DNA of 19,690 nt from Gammaproteobacteria bacterium (GTDB lineage Bacteria; Pseudomonadota; Gammaproteobacteria; Steroidobacterales; GCA-2729495): positions 1 to 19,690 of the forward strand of contig JAUIEY010000011.1 in assembly GCA_030429685.1 (NCBI GenBank). The letters are read 5' to 3'. Below the pieces are notes generated by a model, which saw nothing but the letters and a program-made list of their open reading frames with translations, was not told the origin of the DNA and ran no database searches. The translations under genes and the position numbers were made by a program. Positions 7,960 to 15,319 of this stretch are shown piece by piece (position 1 is the first letter of the stretch; every line of letters starts with the position of its first letter).

Positions 7960-9504
7960 ATGCCCGAGCAAGCCAGCAAAATATCTGCCGCGGCGATGAT
8001 CCGCACCGGCGCCGCATACATAGACAGCATCCGCGGCAGAAACCTGAACGTCTACCTGTTCGGTGAGCGCATTGCCGAACCGGTCGATCATCCGATGATA
8101 CGCCCGTCCATCAATGCCGTCGCCAAGACCTATGACCTCGCCGAATCCAATCCGGAACTGGCCAGTGCTATATCGCCCTACACGGGCGAACGCATCAACC
8201 GGTTTCTGCATATCGCCACCAGTCCCGAAGACCTGGTACTGCAGAACAAAATGCAGCGCCGCCTGGGACAGCTGACCGGCACCTGTTTTCAGCGCTGTGT
8301 CGGTATGGATGCCTTTAATGCCCTGCATTCGGTAACCTGCGAGATAGACACCGGTCACGGCACTGAGTATCACGAGCGTTTCAAACGCTTTGTCGCCGAC
8401 CGGCAGTCCGCCGGCCACGTTATCGGCGGCGCTATGACAGACGTCAAAGGCGATCGAAGTAAAGCGCCGCATCAGCAGGACGATCCGGACATGTATGTGC
8501 GAATTACCCGCAGAACCGATGCGGGCGTCTACGTCAGCGGCGCAAAAGCTCACCAGACCGGCTGTGTGAATTCGCACTGGATAGTGATCATGCCCACTAT
8601 CCGGCTGGGTGAAGCCGATATTGACTATGCCATAGTGGGCGCTTTCCCCGTTGACGCCCCGGGCATCACCTATATCTATGGCCGCCAGTCCTGCGACACG
8701 CGCAGTATGGAAGGCAATGGGCTTGATGCGGGCAATGAACAATTCGCCGGCCAGGAAGCCATGATCGTGCTCGACGATGTGTTTATCCCCAACGAACACA
8801 TTTTCATGAATGGTGAATATGAATTTGCGTCCATGCTGGTGGAGCGATTTACCTGTTATCACCGTCGCAGCTACGTGTGCAAATCGGGAGTCGGCGATGT
8901 ACTGATCGGCGCGGCTGCCACCATTGCTGAATACAACGGCGCGGACAAAGCGTCACATATTAAAGACAAACTGGTGGAAATGACCCACCTCAATGAGACC
9001 ATCTACAGCACCGGCATAGCCAGCAGCTATCAGGCCACCGAAACTGCTTCCGGCAACTACATTAACGACGACATGATCGCCAATGTTTGCAAGCATCATG
9101 TGACACGGATGCCTTATGAGATCGGCAGGCTGGCGCAGGACCTGGCGGGTGGTCTGGTCGTTACCCTGCCCTCGGAGCAGGATCTCGACCATCCTGATAT
9201 CGGCCCGCTGATAAAAAAATATTTGCAGGGCCGCAGCGATGTTTCCACCGAGAACCGCATCCGCATCCTGCGCTTGATAGAAAACATGACATTGGGCCGC
9301 AATGCGGTCGGATACCTGACCGAATCCATGCATGGCGCCGGCTCGCCACAGGCGCAGCGCATCCAGATTGCGCGGCAGATGCAGCTGGACATCAAGAAGC
9401 AGCTGGCCCAGAACCTGGCCGGTATCGGCAGCGCTGCCACTGAGGAAATCAGCACCGACCTGGCGGAGTATTTCGCCCGCGTGTTCCGCCCGCCCGGCGC
9501 CTGA
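7960..9504 (+). CDS. 4-hydroxybutyryl-CoA dehydratase-like flavoprotein (HpaB/AbfD superfamily)
   Basis: A 514-residue member of the 4-hydroxyphenylacetate 3-hydroxylase (HpaB) superfamily. Plain HpaB monooxygenases lack an Fe-S cluster. This protein keeps C109-x3-C113 (GTCFQRCVGMD), then H301, Y305 and C307-K308 (YHRRSYVCK), and E455 (TESMHGAGSPQAQ). These correspond to the cluster ligands C99, C103, H292, C299 and catalytic Q101, Y296, K300, E455 known for AbfD. AbfD uses FAD and [4Fe-4S] to dehydrate 4-hydroxybutyryl-CoA to crotonyl-CoA by a radical route. I therefore favour a dehydratase or vinylacetyl-CoA isomerase-like role over a monooxygenase; the true acyl-CoA is unknown. The H-to-C spacing is one residue shorter than in AbfD. 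ATG 7960 was chosen because the conserved start (MIRTGAAYIDSIR) follows closely; in-frame ATGs from 7852 overlap the divergent MFS gene. No strong ribosome binding site is seen. Confidence 0.83.
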   Translation: MPEQASKISAAAMIRTGAAYIDSIRGRNLNVYLFGERIAEPVDHPMIRPSINAVAKTYDLAESNPELASAISPYTGERINRFLHIATSPEDLVLQNKMQRRLGQLTGTCFQRCVGMDAFNALHSVTCEIDTGHGTEYHERFKRFVADRQSAGHVIGGAMTDVKGDRSKAPHQQDDPDMYVRITRRTDAGVYVSGAKAHQTGCVNSHWIVIMPTIRLGEADIDYAIVGAFPVDAPGITYIYGRQSCDTRSMEGNGLDAGNEQFAGQEAMIVLDDVFIPNEHIFMNGEYEFASMLVERFTCYHRRSYVCKSGVGDVLIGAAATIAEYNGADKASHIKDKLVEMTHLNETIYSTGIASSYQATETASGNYINDDMIANVCKHHVTRMPYEIGRLAQDLAGGLVVTLPSEQDLDHPDIGPLIKKYLQGRSDVSTENRIRILRLIENMTLGRNAVGYLTESMHGAGSPQAQRIQIARQMQLDIKKQLAQNLAGIGSAATEEISTDLAEYFARVFRPPGA

Positions 9505-9528
9505 CTCAACGCTTGACTCGGCACGAAT

Positions 9529-9544
9529 TAAATCAGATGATTTA
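9529..9544. promoter_or_regulatory. Perfect palindrome, candidate TetR operator
   Basis: TAAATCA-GA-TGATTTA is a 7-bp perfect inverted repeat with a 2-base centre, ending 6 bases before the tetR ATG. TetR-family repressors usually bind such palindromes upstream of their own genes. Its position would let the protein block both the promoter and ribosome access. A TTGACT (9513-9518) could be the -35 box, with the palindrome overlapping the -10 region. Confidence 0.6.
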
Positions 9545-9550
9545 GAGACC

Positions 9551-10243
9551 ATGCAAGCCCAGACGCAGTCCAGCTCCGCGCGCGACAATACCCGGCACCA
9601 GCTCATCATGGCAGCCGAAAAACTGTTTGCCGAAGCCGGCATTGACGGGGTTTCGCTGCGGCAGATCAATGTTGCGGCCGGGCAGAAAAACTCTTCTGCC
9701 GCGCACTATCATTTTGGCTCCAAAAGCGCGTTGATTCTGTCGATTTACGAGCAGCGCATGCAGAGCGTCAATGAACGCCGCGTCCGGCAGCTTGAACAAG
9801 CGGTTGCAGCCGGTCTGCAGCAGGATGTGCGCACGCTGGTAAGCGTCATCGTGCTGCCTATTGTGGCCGAGATTGATGCCGACACCAGCGGCGGCAACTA
9901 CATCCGTTTTATGGCACAGGCTATTGGTCACCCGCAGCTCGATCTCGTCGAACTCTGGAAGCAGGAACACAGTGGGGGATTGTCCGAGGCCATTCGTCTG
10001 CTTTATGAAGCGCTGCCGGACATTCCCGAGGTGCTGGTCGGACAGCGCTTCGGGCTCGCCTTCGAGCAAATCGTGCACGCGCTGGCTGACCGGGAGAAGC
10101 TGCGTACCGCAAGAAAAACCGGTCCGTTTGAAATCGACGCGGAATTGTTTGTGCAGAATCTCATTGATGTGATCACCGGCTCCATGTCCGCGCCTGTTTC
10201 GGCGCAGACCCTGCAGGCGCTGGAACGGCTGCAAACTGGATAA
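9551..10243 (+). CDS. TetR/AcrR-family transcriptional regulator
   Basis: A 230-residue TetR-type regulator. Residues about 12-60 form the DNA-binding domain: NTRHQLIMAAEKLFAEAGID, then the helix-turn-helix VSLRQINVAAGQKNSSAAHYHFGSK, the family signature around the recognition helix and YHFGSK. The remainder is the helical ligand-binding and dimer domain, unlike any I can tie to a specific effector. The ATG at 9551 is chosen because the N-terminal arm length then fits the family; the frame is open further upstream only because it overlaps the end of the dehydratase-like gene. The gene lies 46 bases after that stop and 9 bases before an MFS gene, so it is probably cotranscribed with the MFS carrier and aldo-keto reductase. 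The palindrome at 9529-9544 suggests autoregulation. A likely effector is the module's substrate or an acyl-CoA intermediate; this is inference. Confidence 0.92.
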   Translation: MQAQTQSSSARDNTRHQLIMAAEKLFAEAGIDGVSLRQINVAAGQKNSSAAHYHFGSKSALILSIYEQRMQSVNERRVRQLEQAVAAGLQQDVRTLVSVIVLPIVAEIDADTSGGNYIRFMAQAIGHPQLDLVELWKQEHSGGLSEAIRLLYEALPDIPEVLVGQRFGLAFEQIVHALADREKLRTARKTGPFEIDAELFVQNLIDVITGSMSAPVSAQTLQALERLQTG

Positions 10244-10252
10244 CCCTGAATA

Positions 10253-11599
10253 ATGGATAACAATAATGCGCTCCGCGTGGGGCCGTTGTGGTTCACGCCG
10301 GGAGTCACCGGGGTAAACCTTGCAACCATGCTGTTCGCCGCCTTCGGCACCATGGCGACCGTCAGCTTCATGAGCTTCATGCAGCCGTACGTATTCAATG
10401 AACTGCTGCATATTCCGGAAGATGAGCAGGGCCGCCTGACCGGCAACCTGCACGCCTTCCAGGAAGTGGTGTTCATTACGATTGCCGGCCTGGTCGGGGC
10501 CATTTCAGACAAACTGGGGCGACCACCGGTCTATGCAGCAGGATTCCTCGTCACGGGTCTTGGTTACGCACTGTATCCTCTGGCCGGCGCCGAATACCAA
10601 CTCTATATCGTGCGTGGCATCTTCGCCGTAGGCGTCGCAGGCATAGCGATTATGCTGAGCGCCTGCACGGTGGACTATATTCAGGAGCGGTCCCGCGGCC
10701 GCTGGCTTGGCACCACCAGCCTGTGCAACGGACTGGGCATCCTGGCCATGTCGTTCCTGCTGTCGCAGTTGCCGCGGTTTTACCAGGACAACGGCGCCAC
10801 CAATCTTGATGCCGGGCGGTTTTCTTTCTGGACGGTTGCTGCCATCGCGGTGTTCATTGCGTTCATTATGTATGTCGGGTTGTTCCGTGGCGGCAACAAG
10901 GAAGCTTCCAAAGATCACATTTTCCGGCAGTTTTTTCAGGGCCTGCGGCTGGGCATCCGCAACCCGCGGCTGAGCATCGCCTACGGTGGCGCATTTATCG
11001 GCCGCGGCGATTTTGCGGTTATTGGCACTTTTTTTTCCCTGTGGATGGTGCAGGAAGGACTGGAACAGGGCAAAACTACGGCTGAGGCACTGGCCATTGC
11101 CGGCCCGCTGTTCGGCCTGATTCAGGGCTGCGCCGTGCTCTGGGCACCTGTCATGGGGTTCATCTGCGACCGCGTGCACCGGCTGCTGGGCGTGACTATC
11201 GGCCTGGCGCTGGCCGGCGGCGGTTATATTTCCATGAGCATGATTGACGACCCCTACTCGACGGCGCTCTACCCCGCTGCCGTGCTGCTTGGCATGGGCG
11301 AGACCGGTGTGATCGTGTCGGTCGGAGTGCTGCTGGGTCAGGAAGCCCGCGGCGAATACCGCGGCGCCATTGTCGGCGTCTTTGGTCAGTTGGGCGGACT
11401 GGGCATTCTGGTCACCAGCCTGGGCGGCGGCTATCTGTTTGACGGCGTCGGCCGCACTGCACCGTTTTTTATGATGGGCCTGCTGAATTTTGTCCTGCTG
11501 GCTGCAGCGCTGCTGGTCTATTTCAGCAACCATCGCGACAATCCCGACTTAGTGGCAGCAGGTTCTGGCCGCAGCTCAGCTATGGAGACAAAGCAATGA
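10253..11599 (+). CDS. MFS transporter
   Basis: A 448-residue major facilitator superfamily carrier of the inner membrane, with about 12 hydrophobic helices. The loop after the second helix has the MFS motif A form GLVGAISDKLGR (79-90), and a weaker copy appears in the second half (GFICDRVHRLLG). The sequence between the halves is hydrophilic (GGNKEASKDHIFRQFFQG), as expected for the central loop. It begins 9 bases after the TetR stop, with no strong ribosome binding site, and its last codons overlap the aldo-keto reductase start by four bases (ATGA, 11596-11599), indicating translational coupling. As part of a TetR / MFS / reductase operon it may import the substrate or export a product of the neighbouring catabolic genes. 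The substrate cannot be assigned from sequence. Confidence 0.9.
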   Translation: MDNNNALRVGPLWFTPGVTGVNLATMLFAAFGTMATVSFMSFMQPYVFNELLHIPEDEQGRLTGNLHAFQEVVFITIAGLVGAISDKLGRPPVYAAGFLVTGLGYALYPLAGAEYQLYIVRGIFAVGVAGIAIMLSACTVDYIQERSRGRWLGTTSLCNGLGILAMSFLLSQLPRFYQDNGATNLDAGRFSFWTVAAIAVFIAFIMYVGLFRGGNKEASKDHIFRQFFQGLRLGIRNPRLSIAYGGAFIGRGDFAVIGTFFSLWMVQEGLEQGKTTAEALAIAGPLFGLIQGCAVLWAPVMGFICDRVHRLLGVTIGLALAGGGYISMSMIDDPYSTALYPAAVLLGMGETGVIVSVGVLLGQEARGEYRGAIVGVFGQLGGLGILVTSLGGGYLFDGVGRTAPFFMMGLLNFVLLAAALLVYFSNHRDNPDLVAAGSGRSSAMETKQ

Positions 11600-12534
11600 A
11601 ATATAAACAACTCGGCACATCAGATCTTGAGGTCTCTGTTGTTGGCGTGGGCTGCATGATGTTTGGCTCCATGTGCGATCAGGAGACCACCACGGCCATC
11701 ATCAACACGGCCCTGGAAGAAGGCGTGAATTTTTTTGACACCGCTAATATTTACGGCTCACCGCCGGGCACTTCGGAGCAATTTGTCGGCAAGGCGCTGG
11801 GCGCACGTCGCAAGGACATCATTCTCACCACCAAGTTCGGTGCCGATGCCGGCGGCCGCGGCGGCAGTGTCGAGGGCGGTGGATCACGCAACTACATTAT
11901 GGATTGCGTCGAAAAAAGTCTGCGGGATCTGGGCACCGACTATCTGGATCTGTACCAGTATCATTTTCCGGACGTAACCACGCCGGCGGAAGAAACCCTG
12001 CGCGCGCTGGAAGAACTGGTGCAACAGGGTAAGGTCAGGTATATCGGTTGCTCGAATATGACCGGTGCACAGTTGCAGGAAGCTCTGGACGTCGCTGCTG
12101 AAATCGGCAGCAGCAAATACGTTTCCGCCCAGAACTGGTATAGCCTGCTAACGCGGGGCATTGAACAGGATCTGGTGCCCGTCGCCGAGCAGGCCAACGT
12201 ATCCATCATCCCCTATTTCCCGCTCGAAAGCGGTCTGCTGACCGGCAAGTACCGCAAAGGTCAGGACGATCCGGAGGGCTCGCGGCTGGCGCAATGGGGC
12301 GGCGCATTCAAGACCGATGACAAAATGGACAAGGTGGAAGCACTGATCAGCTATGCCGACAGCATCGGCCACAGCATTCTTGATCTGGCGGTAGGCGGAC
12401 TAACCAACCGGCCATACGTCGCAACCGTAATTGCCGGCGTAACCAAGCCGGAGCAACTGGTGCAGAACGTAGCCGCCGGTAATACTGACCTGAGCGCTGC
12501 GCAACTGGCCGAAATCGACCGTATTTGCGCGTGA
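11596..12534 (+). CDS. Aldo/keto reductase
   Basis: A 312-residue NADPH-type aldo/keto reductase with the (alpha/beta)8 barrel pattern. The catalytic tetrad is visible as D48 (NFFDTANIYG), Y53, K80 (LTTKFG) and H123 (LYQYHFPD). Other family marks are the opening MKYKQLGTSDLEVSVVGVGC, GKVRYIGCSN, and the cofactor-binding end TVIAGVTKPEQL. It reduces aldehydes or ketones, or oxidises alcohols, in the cytoplasm; it resembles the bacterial YajO/Tas-like group. GGAG at 11583-11586 and the four-base overlap with the MFS stop support the ATG at 11596. It is last in the TetR / MFS / reductase operon and ends 19 bases before the convergent stop of the Skp-like gene, with no clear terminator between. 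The substrate is unknown. Confidence 0.93.
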   Translation: MKYKQLGTSDLEVSVVGVGCMMFGSMCDQETTTAIINTALEEGVNFFDTANIYGSPPGTSEQFVGKALGARRKDIILTTKFGADAGGRGGSVEGGGSRNYIMDCVEKSLRDLGTDYLDLYQYHFPDVTTPAEETLRALEELVQQGKVRYIGCSNMTGAQLQEALDVAAEIGSSKYVSAQNWYSLLTRGIEQDLVPVAEQANVSIIPYFPLESGLLTGKYRKGQDDPEGSRLAQWGGAFKTDDKMDKVEALISYADSIGHSILDLAVGGLTNRPYVATVIAGVTKPEQLVQNVAAGNTDLSAAQLAEIDRICA

Positions 12535-12553
12535 AGTGCTGCTCGCCCGCTGC

Positions 12554-13141
12554 CTATTCGGCAGCCGCATCCGCAGCCGGCGCCGGCGCCGATTCAGTAT
12601 CGTCGCCGGCCGGGTTTGCAGCGTTCCATTCGGCAATTACCGCATCGCTAATGTCGGTGGCCTCGTCGGTCCAGAATACGTAGGCATCCCTGGAAAGGAT
12701 GATGCCGGCGCCGCGCTGACGAGCAATGGCAGTAGCCGCAGGCATCAGTTCGTCGCGGAATTCGAATACCAGGTTAGTCTGCAGTTGCTGCGCCTGCTGT
12801 TGTGCCTGCTGCTGCGCCTGCATCAATTGCTGGCGTGCCTCGGCGTTCATCTGCTGAAACCGGGCCGCATCCTCTTCGCGCGGCGCCATACCCGGCTGCA
12901 GGCCCGCTTTCTCCCGCTCCGCGGCAAGATTCGCATCCAGTTCGGCCGCCAGTTTCTGCAACTGGTCATTCAGTTCCTGCTGACCGGCTTCCGCTTTCTG
13001 CCGGATCACTTCGTCCTGTCCGGTTTCGCGGGCTATCTTGCTGAGATCAATGACCGCGACGGAGCCGCCGGGTGCGCGGTCACAGGCGCTCAGCAACAGT
13101 GCGGCAGTTACAACCGCCAGCGCGGTGGAAATGTTCTTCAT
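12554..13141 (-). CDS. Skp/OmpH-like periplasmic lipoprotein
   Basis: A 195-residue protein of the OmpH/Skp family. Residues 1-20 are a lipoprotein signal with lipobox LSAC (C20). The OmpH pattern follows: a short strand (SVAVIDLSKIARET, 27-40), a long charged and Gln-rich coiled coil (about 43-125, with QQQAQQQAQQ near 111-120), and a closing alpha/beta segment (AIARQRGAGIILSRDAYVFW). Skp is a soluble trimeric chaperone for outer-membrane proteins, with tentacles made by the coiled coil. Here the protein seems lipid-anchored, and Asp at +2 after the Cys would favour retention in the inner membrane by the Lol avoidance rule known from E. coli. An acidic Ala/Pro-rich tail ends the protein. GGAG 7 bases before the ATG supports the start. 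It is third in a - strand operon, 17 bases after the MFS gene. Confidence 0.85.
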   Translation of the reverse strand: MKNISTALAVVTAALLLSACDRAPGGSVAVIDLSKIARETGQDEVIRQKAEAGQQELNDQLQKLAAELDANLAAEREKAGLQPGMAPREEDAARFQQMNAEARQQLMQAQQQAQQQAQQLQTNLVFEFRDELMPAATAIARQRGAGIILSRDAYVFWTDEATDISDAVIAEWNAANPAGDDTESAPAPAADAAAE

Positions 13142-13158
13142 GGTTCAACTCCAGACAG

Positions 13159-14502
13159 TTAAGCGGCTTCCTGCTGCTGCACAGCAAGACGAAAGGGTTT
13201 CAGGGTGACGAAGAGTATCAGACCTCCGAGCGCGACTGACACCGTGTTTACCATTGCAATCGACATCCCTACGGACAGCGGGTCACCAAACACCGCATCA
13301 TTGATAAAGCCTACTGCCGTAGGCCCGAGACCCGCGGTAATGATGTTGAGAAACAACATCCACGCGGCGGAAATCTGGGCACGCATGCGATTTGGTGTTA
13401 CCAGTTGCAAAGCAGTAGGCGCAAGCCCCATGGAAATGCTTGCGCCAAAAGCAAACGGCGCGGCCAGCAGCAACGCCAGAGATGCATCGGAAAATGTGGT
13501 TGCCAGCAAACTGAACGGCACCATGAAGGCCGCTGACAGGATCGCCACCCGCAAGGGCGCATCCTGCCTGCCCTGCTTGTAGATGGTGTCGGCCAGCCAG
13601 CCGCCGCTGATGACGCCAATCGGCGAGCAAATCAGGACGATCAGGCCAAGCTGCAACCCGGTTTCAGGCGGTGACATACCGACAACCCGCATAAAATAGG
13701 CGGGCACCCATGTGGCCAGCGTCGTCATTGGCAACGCCAGCAACGCAAAACCCGTGTAGTGCGCCAGAAATATGCGTTTACGGCTCCAGGCAAAGCCGAC
13801 CGCCTGTCCGAGGCTGACTTCGTCCGCCTGGGCGGGCGCTATGTCCTGGCGCACCGGTTCTTTAACGAAAAACATCATGGCTGCTACCAGCACACCGGGC
13901 AGACCGACAGCAATAAAGGTTAGTTGCCAGGGAGCAACGACACCGATAAGCGGCAGGCTGACATCATCGGCCGTTGCAGCAAAGCGTATTGCCAGCCCGC
14001 CGAATATCAGCGCCAGCCCGACGCCAAAAAACGCACCGGACTGGTACACGCCCAGCGCCCGACCCAGTTTGTCGCGCGGAAAATAGTCGGCAATCATTGA
14101 ATAGGCTGCCGGTGACAGCGCTGCCTGCCCCACTCCGACACCGACCCGGGCCAGGAAAAACTCCCAGAAACTGCGTGCCAGACCGCTCAAGGCTGTCATG
14201 ATGCTCCACAGGAATATCCCCACACCGATGATGGTACGACGGCTATAACGATCAGCCATCCAGCCGATAAACAGGCCCATCACGGCATAGAAAAAGGCAA
14301 ATAGCAGGCCCATTATCAGGCCCATTTCGGTATCCGACAGGCTCAGATCCGCTTTGATGGGATCAACCAGCAAACTGATAACGATGCGACTGGCAATCGA
14401 TGAGACAAAAGCCAGAACCAGCACGCCCACGCCGAACCAGGCAACGGCCGGACTGGGCCACGACGACTGCGCGCTGGCAGGTTTTGATTCGGATGACTGC
14501 AT
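13159..14502 (-). CDS. MFS transporter, Spinster-like group
   Basis: A 447-residue major facilitator carrier with about 12 membrane helices. The segments LSDTEMGLIMGLLFAFFYAV, motif A GLFIGWMADRYSRR (76-89) and RVGVGVGQAALSPAAYSMIADYF are characteristic of Spinster-like (Spns) bacterial carriers, which are common beside aromatic and terpenoid catabolism genes. The N-terminal 20 residues are Ser/Pro-rich and cytoplasmic. AAAGG lies about 9 bases before the ATG. It lies 41 bases after the TorD-like chaperone gene and 17 bases before the Skp-like gene, all on the - strand and probably one transcript. The substrate is unknown, and I see no evident functional link to the two neighbours. Confidence 0.9.
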   Translation of the reverse strand: MQSSESKPASAQSSWPSPAVAWFGVGVLVLAFVSSIASRIVISLLVDPIKADLSLSDTEMGLIMGLLFAFFYAVMGLFIGWMADRYSRRTIIGVGIFLWSIMTALSGLARSFWEFFLARVGVGVGQAALSPAAYSMIADYFPRDKLGRALGVYQSGAFFGVGLALIFGGLAIRFAATADDVSLPLIGVVAPWQLTFIAVGLPGVLVAAMMFFVKEPVRQDIAPAQADEVSLGQAVGFAWSRKRIFLAHYTGFALLALPMTTLATWVPAYFMRVVGMSPPETGLQLGLIVLICSPIGVISGGWLADTIYKQGRQDAPLRVAILSAAFMVPFSLLATTFSDASLALLLAAPFAFGASISMGLAPTALQLVTPNRMRAQISAAWMLFLNIITAGLGPTAVGFINDAVFGDPLSVGMSIAMVNTVSVALGGLILFVTLKPFRLAVQQQEAA

Positions 14503-14543
14503 ATACGGGTACCTTTCGCGCGAAGCCGGGTAAAAAGGAAGTG

Positions 14544-15221
14544 TTAGTCGATGGTGGATTGCTGCCAGGCGAAGTCTTTTTGCAGAAACTCGTTCAGAGC
14601 CTGAAGTAACACGCCATATAGCGCATCACTTTGCTGTTCAGCCACTTTCGCGGCCAGTTCAGGGGCCCAGTTAAGCAGATGACGTTCGGCAAAATCATGC
14701 TGCGCCAGCTGGTACGACAGCGCATCTTCAGCCGCCTGCGATTCCTGATACACCAGAAAATGCATGAACTCCAGCTCTACTGACAGATGATCCGGGGCCC
14801 AGGCAAATTTTTCCGCCAGACCGTAACCGAAGAAATCGTAGAACCGCACAATATCTTCCCGTACGCCCGCCGGCTGGTTGCGGTGCAGATCTTCGCGTAT
14901 CGGTACCGGCGGCCCACTGCTGCCTACTTCAAACAGGCCGCTGTATTCGCGTTTCAGGTTTTCCTTGCCGGCTGCGCGCCAGTCCCGCAGTGCCGGATCC
15001 GTCAATTGCAGCGTATAGGGCAACTCCAGGTCGGCAATGGTTTTTATCGCCGTGGCCACTGCCGGATCGGCATCAAACGGCGAAGCCAGCACGTCGGAAA
15101 AAACCGCATACATCAGGCAGCGACCCGGCGCCGTCACGTGCTTGTCGCGCTGTGTGCTGACGCTGCGCCCCGACTCAGCTGCAGGGCCTTGGGATTCAAT
15201 AATCTGGCTGGGTTTGCTCAT
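14544..15221 (-). CDS. Type II DMSO-reductase-family enzyme chaperone (TorD/NarJ superfamily)
   Basis: A 225-residue cytoplasmic chaperone of the TorD/DmsD/NarJ superfamily. The pattern REYSGLFEVGSSGPPVPI (91-108), REDIVRFYDFFGY (121-133) and PDHLSVELEFMHFLVYQE (143-160) matches the group serving type II molybdoenzymes such as ethylbenzene, dimethylsulfide, selenate and chlorate enzymes (EbdD, DdhD, SerD or ClrD). These proteins hold the catalytic subunit until the molybdenum cofactor is inserted and before Tat export. No molybdopterin oxidoreductase, Fe-S subunit or heme-b subunit gene is present in this window, so the client must be encoded elsewhere. AAAGGA before the ATG supports the start at 15221. 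It is first of the - strand operon with the Spinster-like MFS and the Skp-like lipoprotein. Superfamily membership is firm; the type II assignment is by motif recall. Confidence 0.85.
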   Translation of the reverse strand: MSKPSQIIESQGPAAESGRSVSTQRDKHVTAPGRCLMYAVFSDVLASPFDADPAVATAIKTIADLELPYTLQLTDPALRDWRAAGKENLKREYSGLFEVGSSGPPVPIREDLHRNQPAGVREDIVRFYDFFGYGLAEKFAWAPDHLSVELEFMHFLVYQESQAAEDALSYQLAQHDFAERHLLNWAPELAAKVAEQQSDALYGVLLQALNEFLQKDFAWQQSTID

Positions 15222-15319
15222 GCTGGTAGTTCCTTTTGCGTGTACAATACCCGCCCCACGAATAATGGGAAAGGCTGGCAGCCTTTTCCGCCATAAATTT
15301 TATCCGAGGTATCCGATCC
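15222..15319. promoter_or_regulatory. Divergent promoter region with 8-bp palindrome
   Basis: This 98-base gap separates the - strand chaperone operon from the + strand NmrA-type gene. It contains AAAGGCTG-G-CAGCCTTT (15270-15286), a perfect 8-bp inverted repeat with a one-base centre. TACAAT (15243-15248) is a possible + strand -10 box upstream of it; the same bases read TATTGT on the - strand. GAGG (15306-15309) is the + strand ribosome site. The palindrome is followed by one further T and then CCG, too short for a good terminator, so an operator is likelier. Confidence 0.5.

Noticed and set aside
7915..8862. 315-codon - strand frame across the dehydratase-like gene
   Set aside because: It is antisense to conserved cluster-binding and substrate motifs and has no start context.
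9332..9550. Longer TetR protein starting inside the dehydratase-like gene
   Set aside because: The extra 73 residues are out-of-frame reading of the upstream gene; the regulator N-terminus fits ATG 9551.
10505..11533. 342-codon - strand frame across the MFS gene
   Set aside because: It mirrors a clear 12-helix carrier on the + strand; the translation is Gln/His/Ala-rich without domains.
12535..12553. Terminator between the convergent reductase and Skp-like genes
   Set aside because: The 19-base gap has no stem followed by a T-run on either strand.
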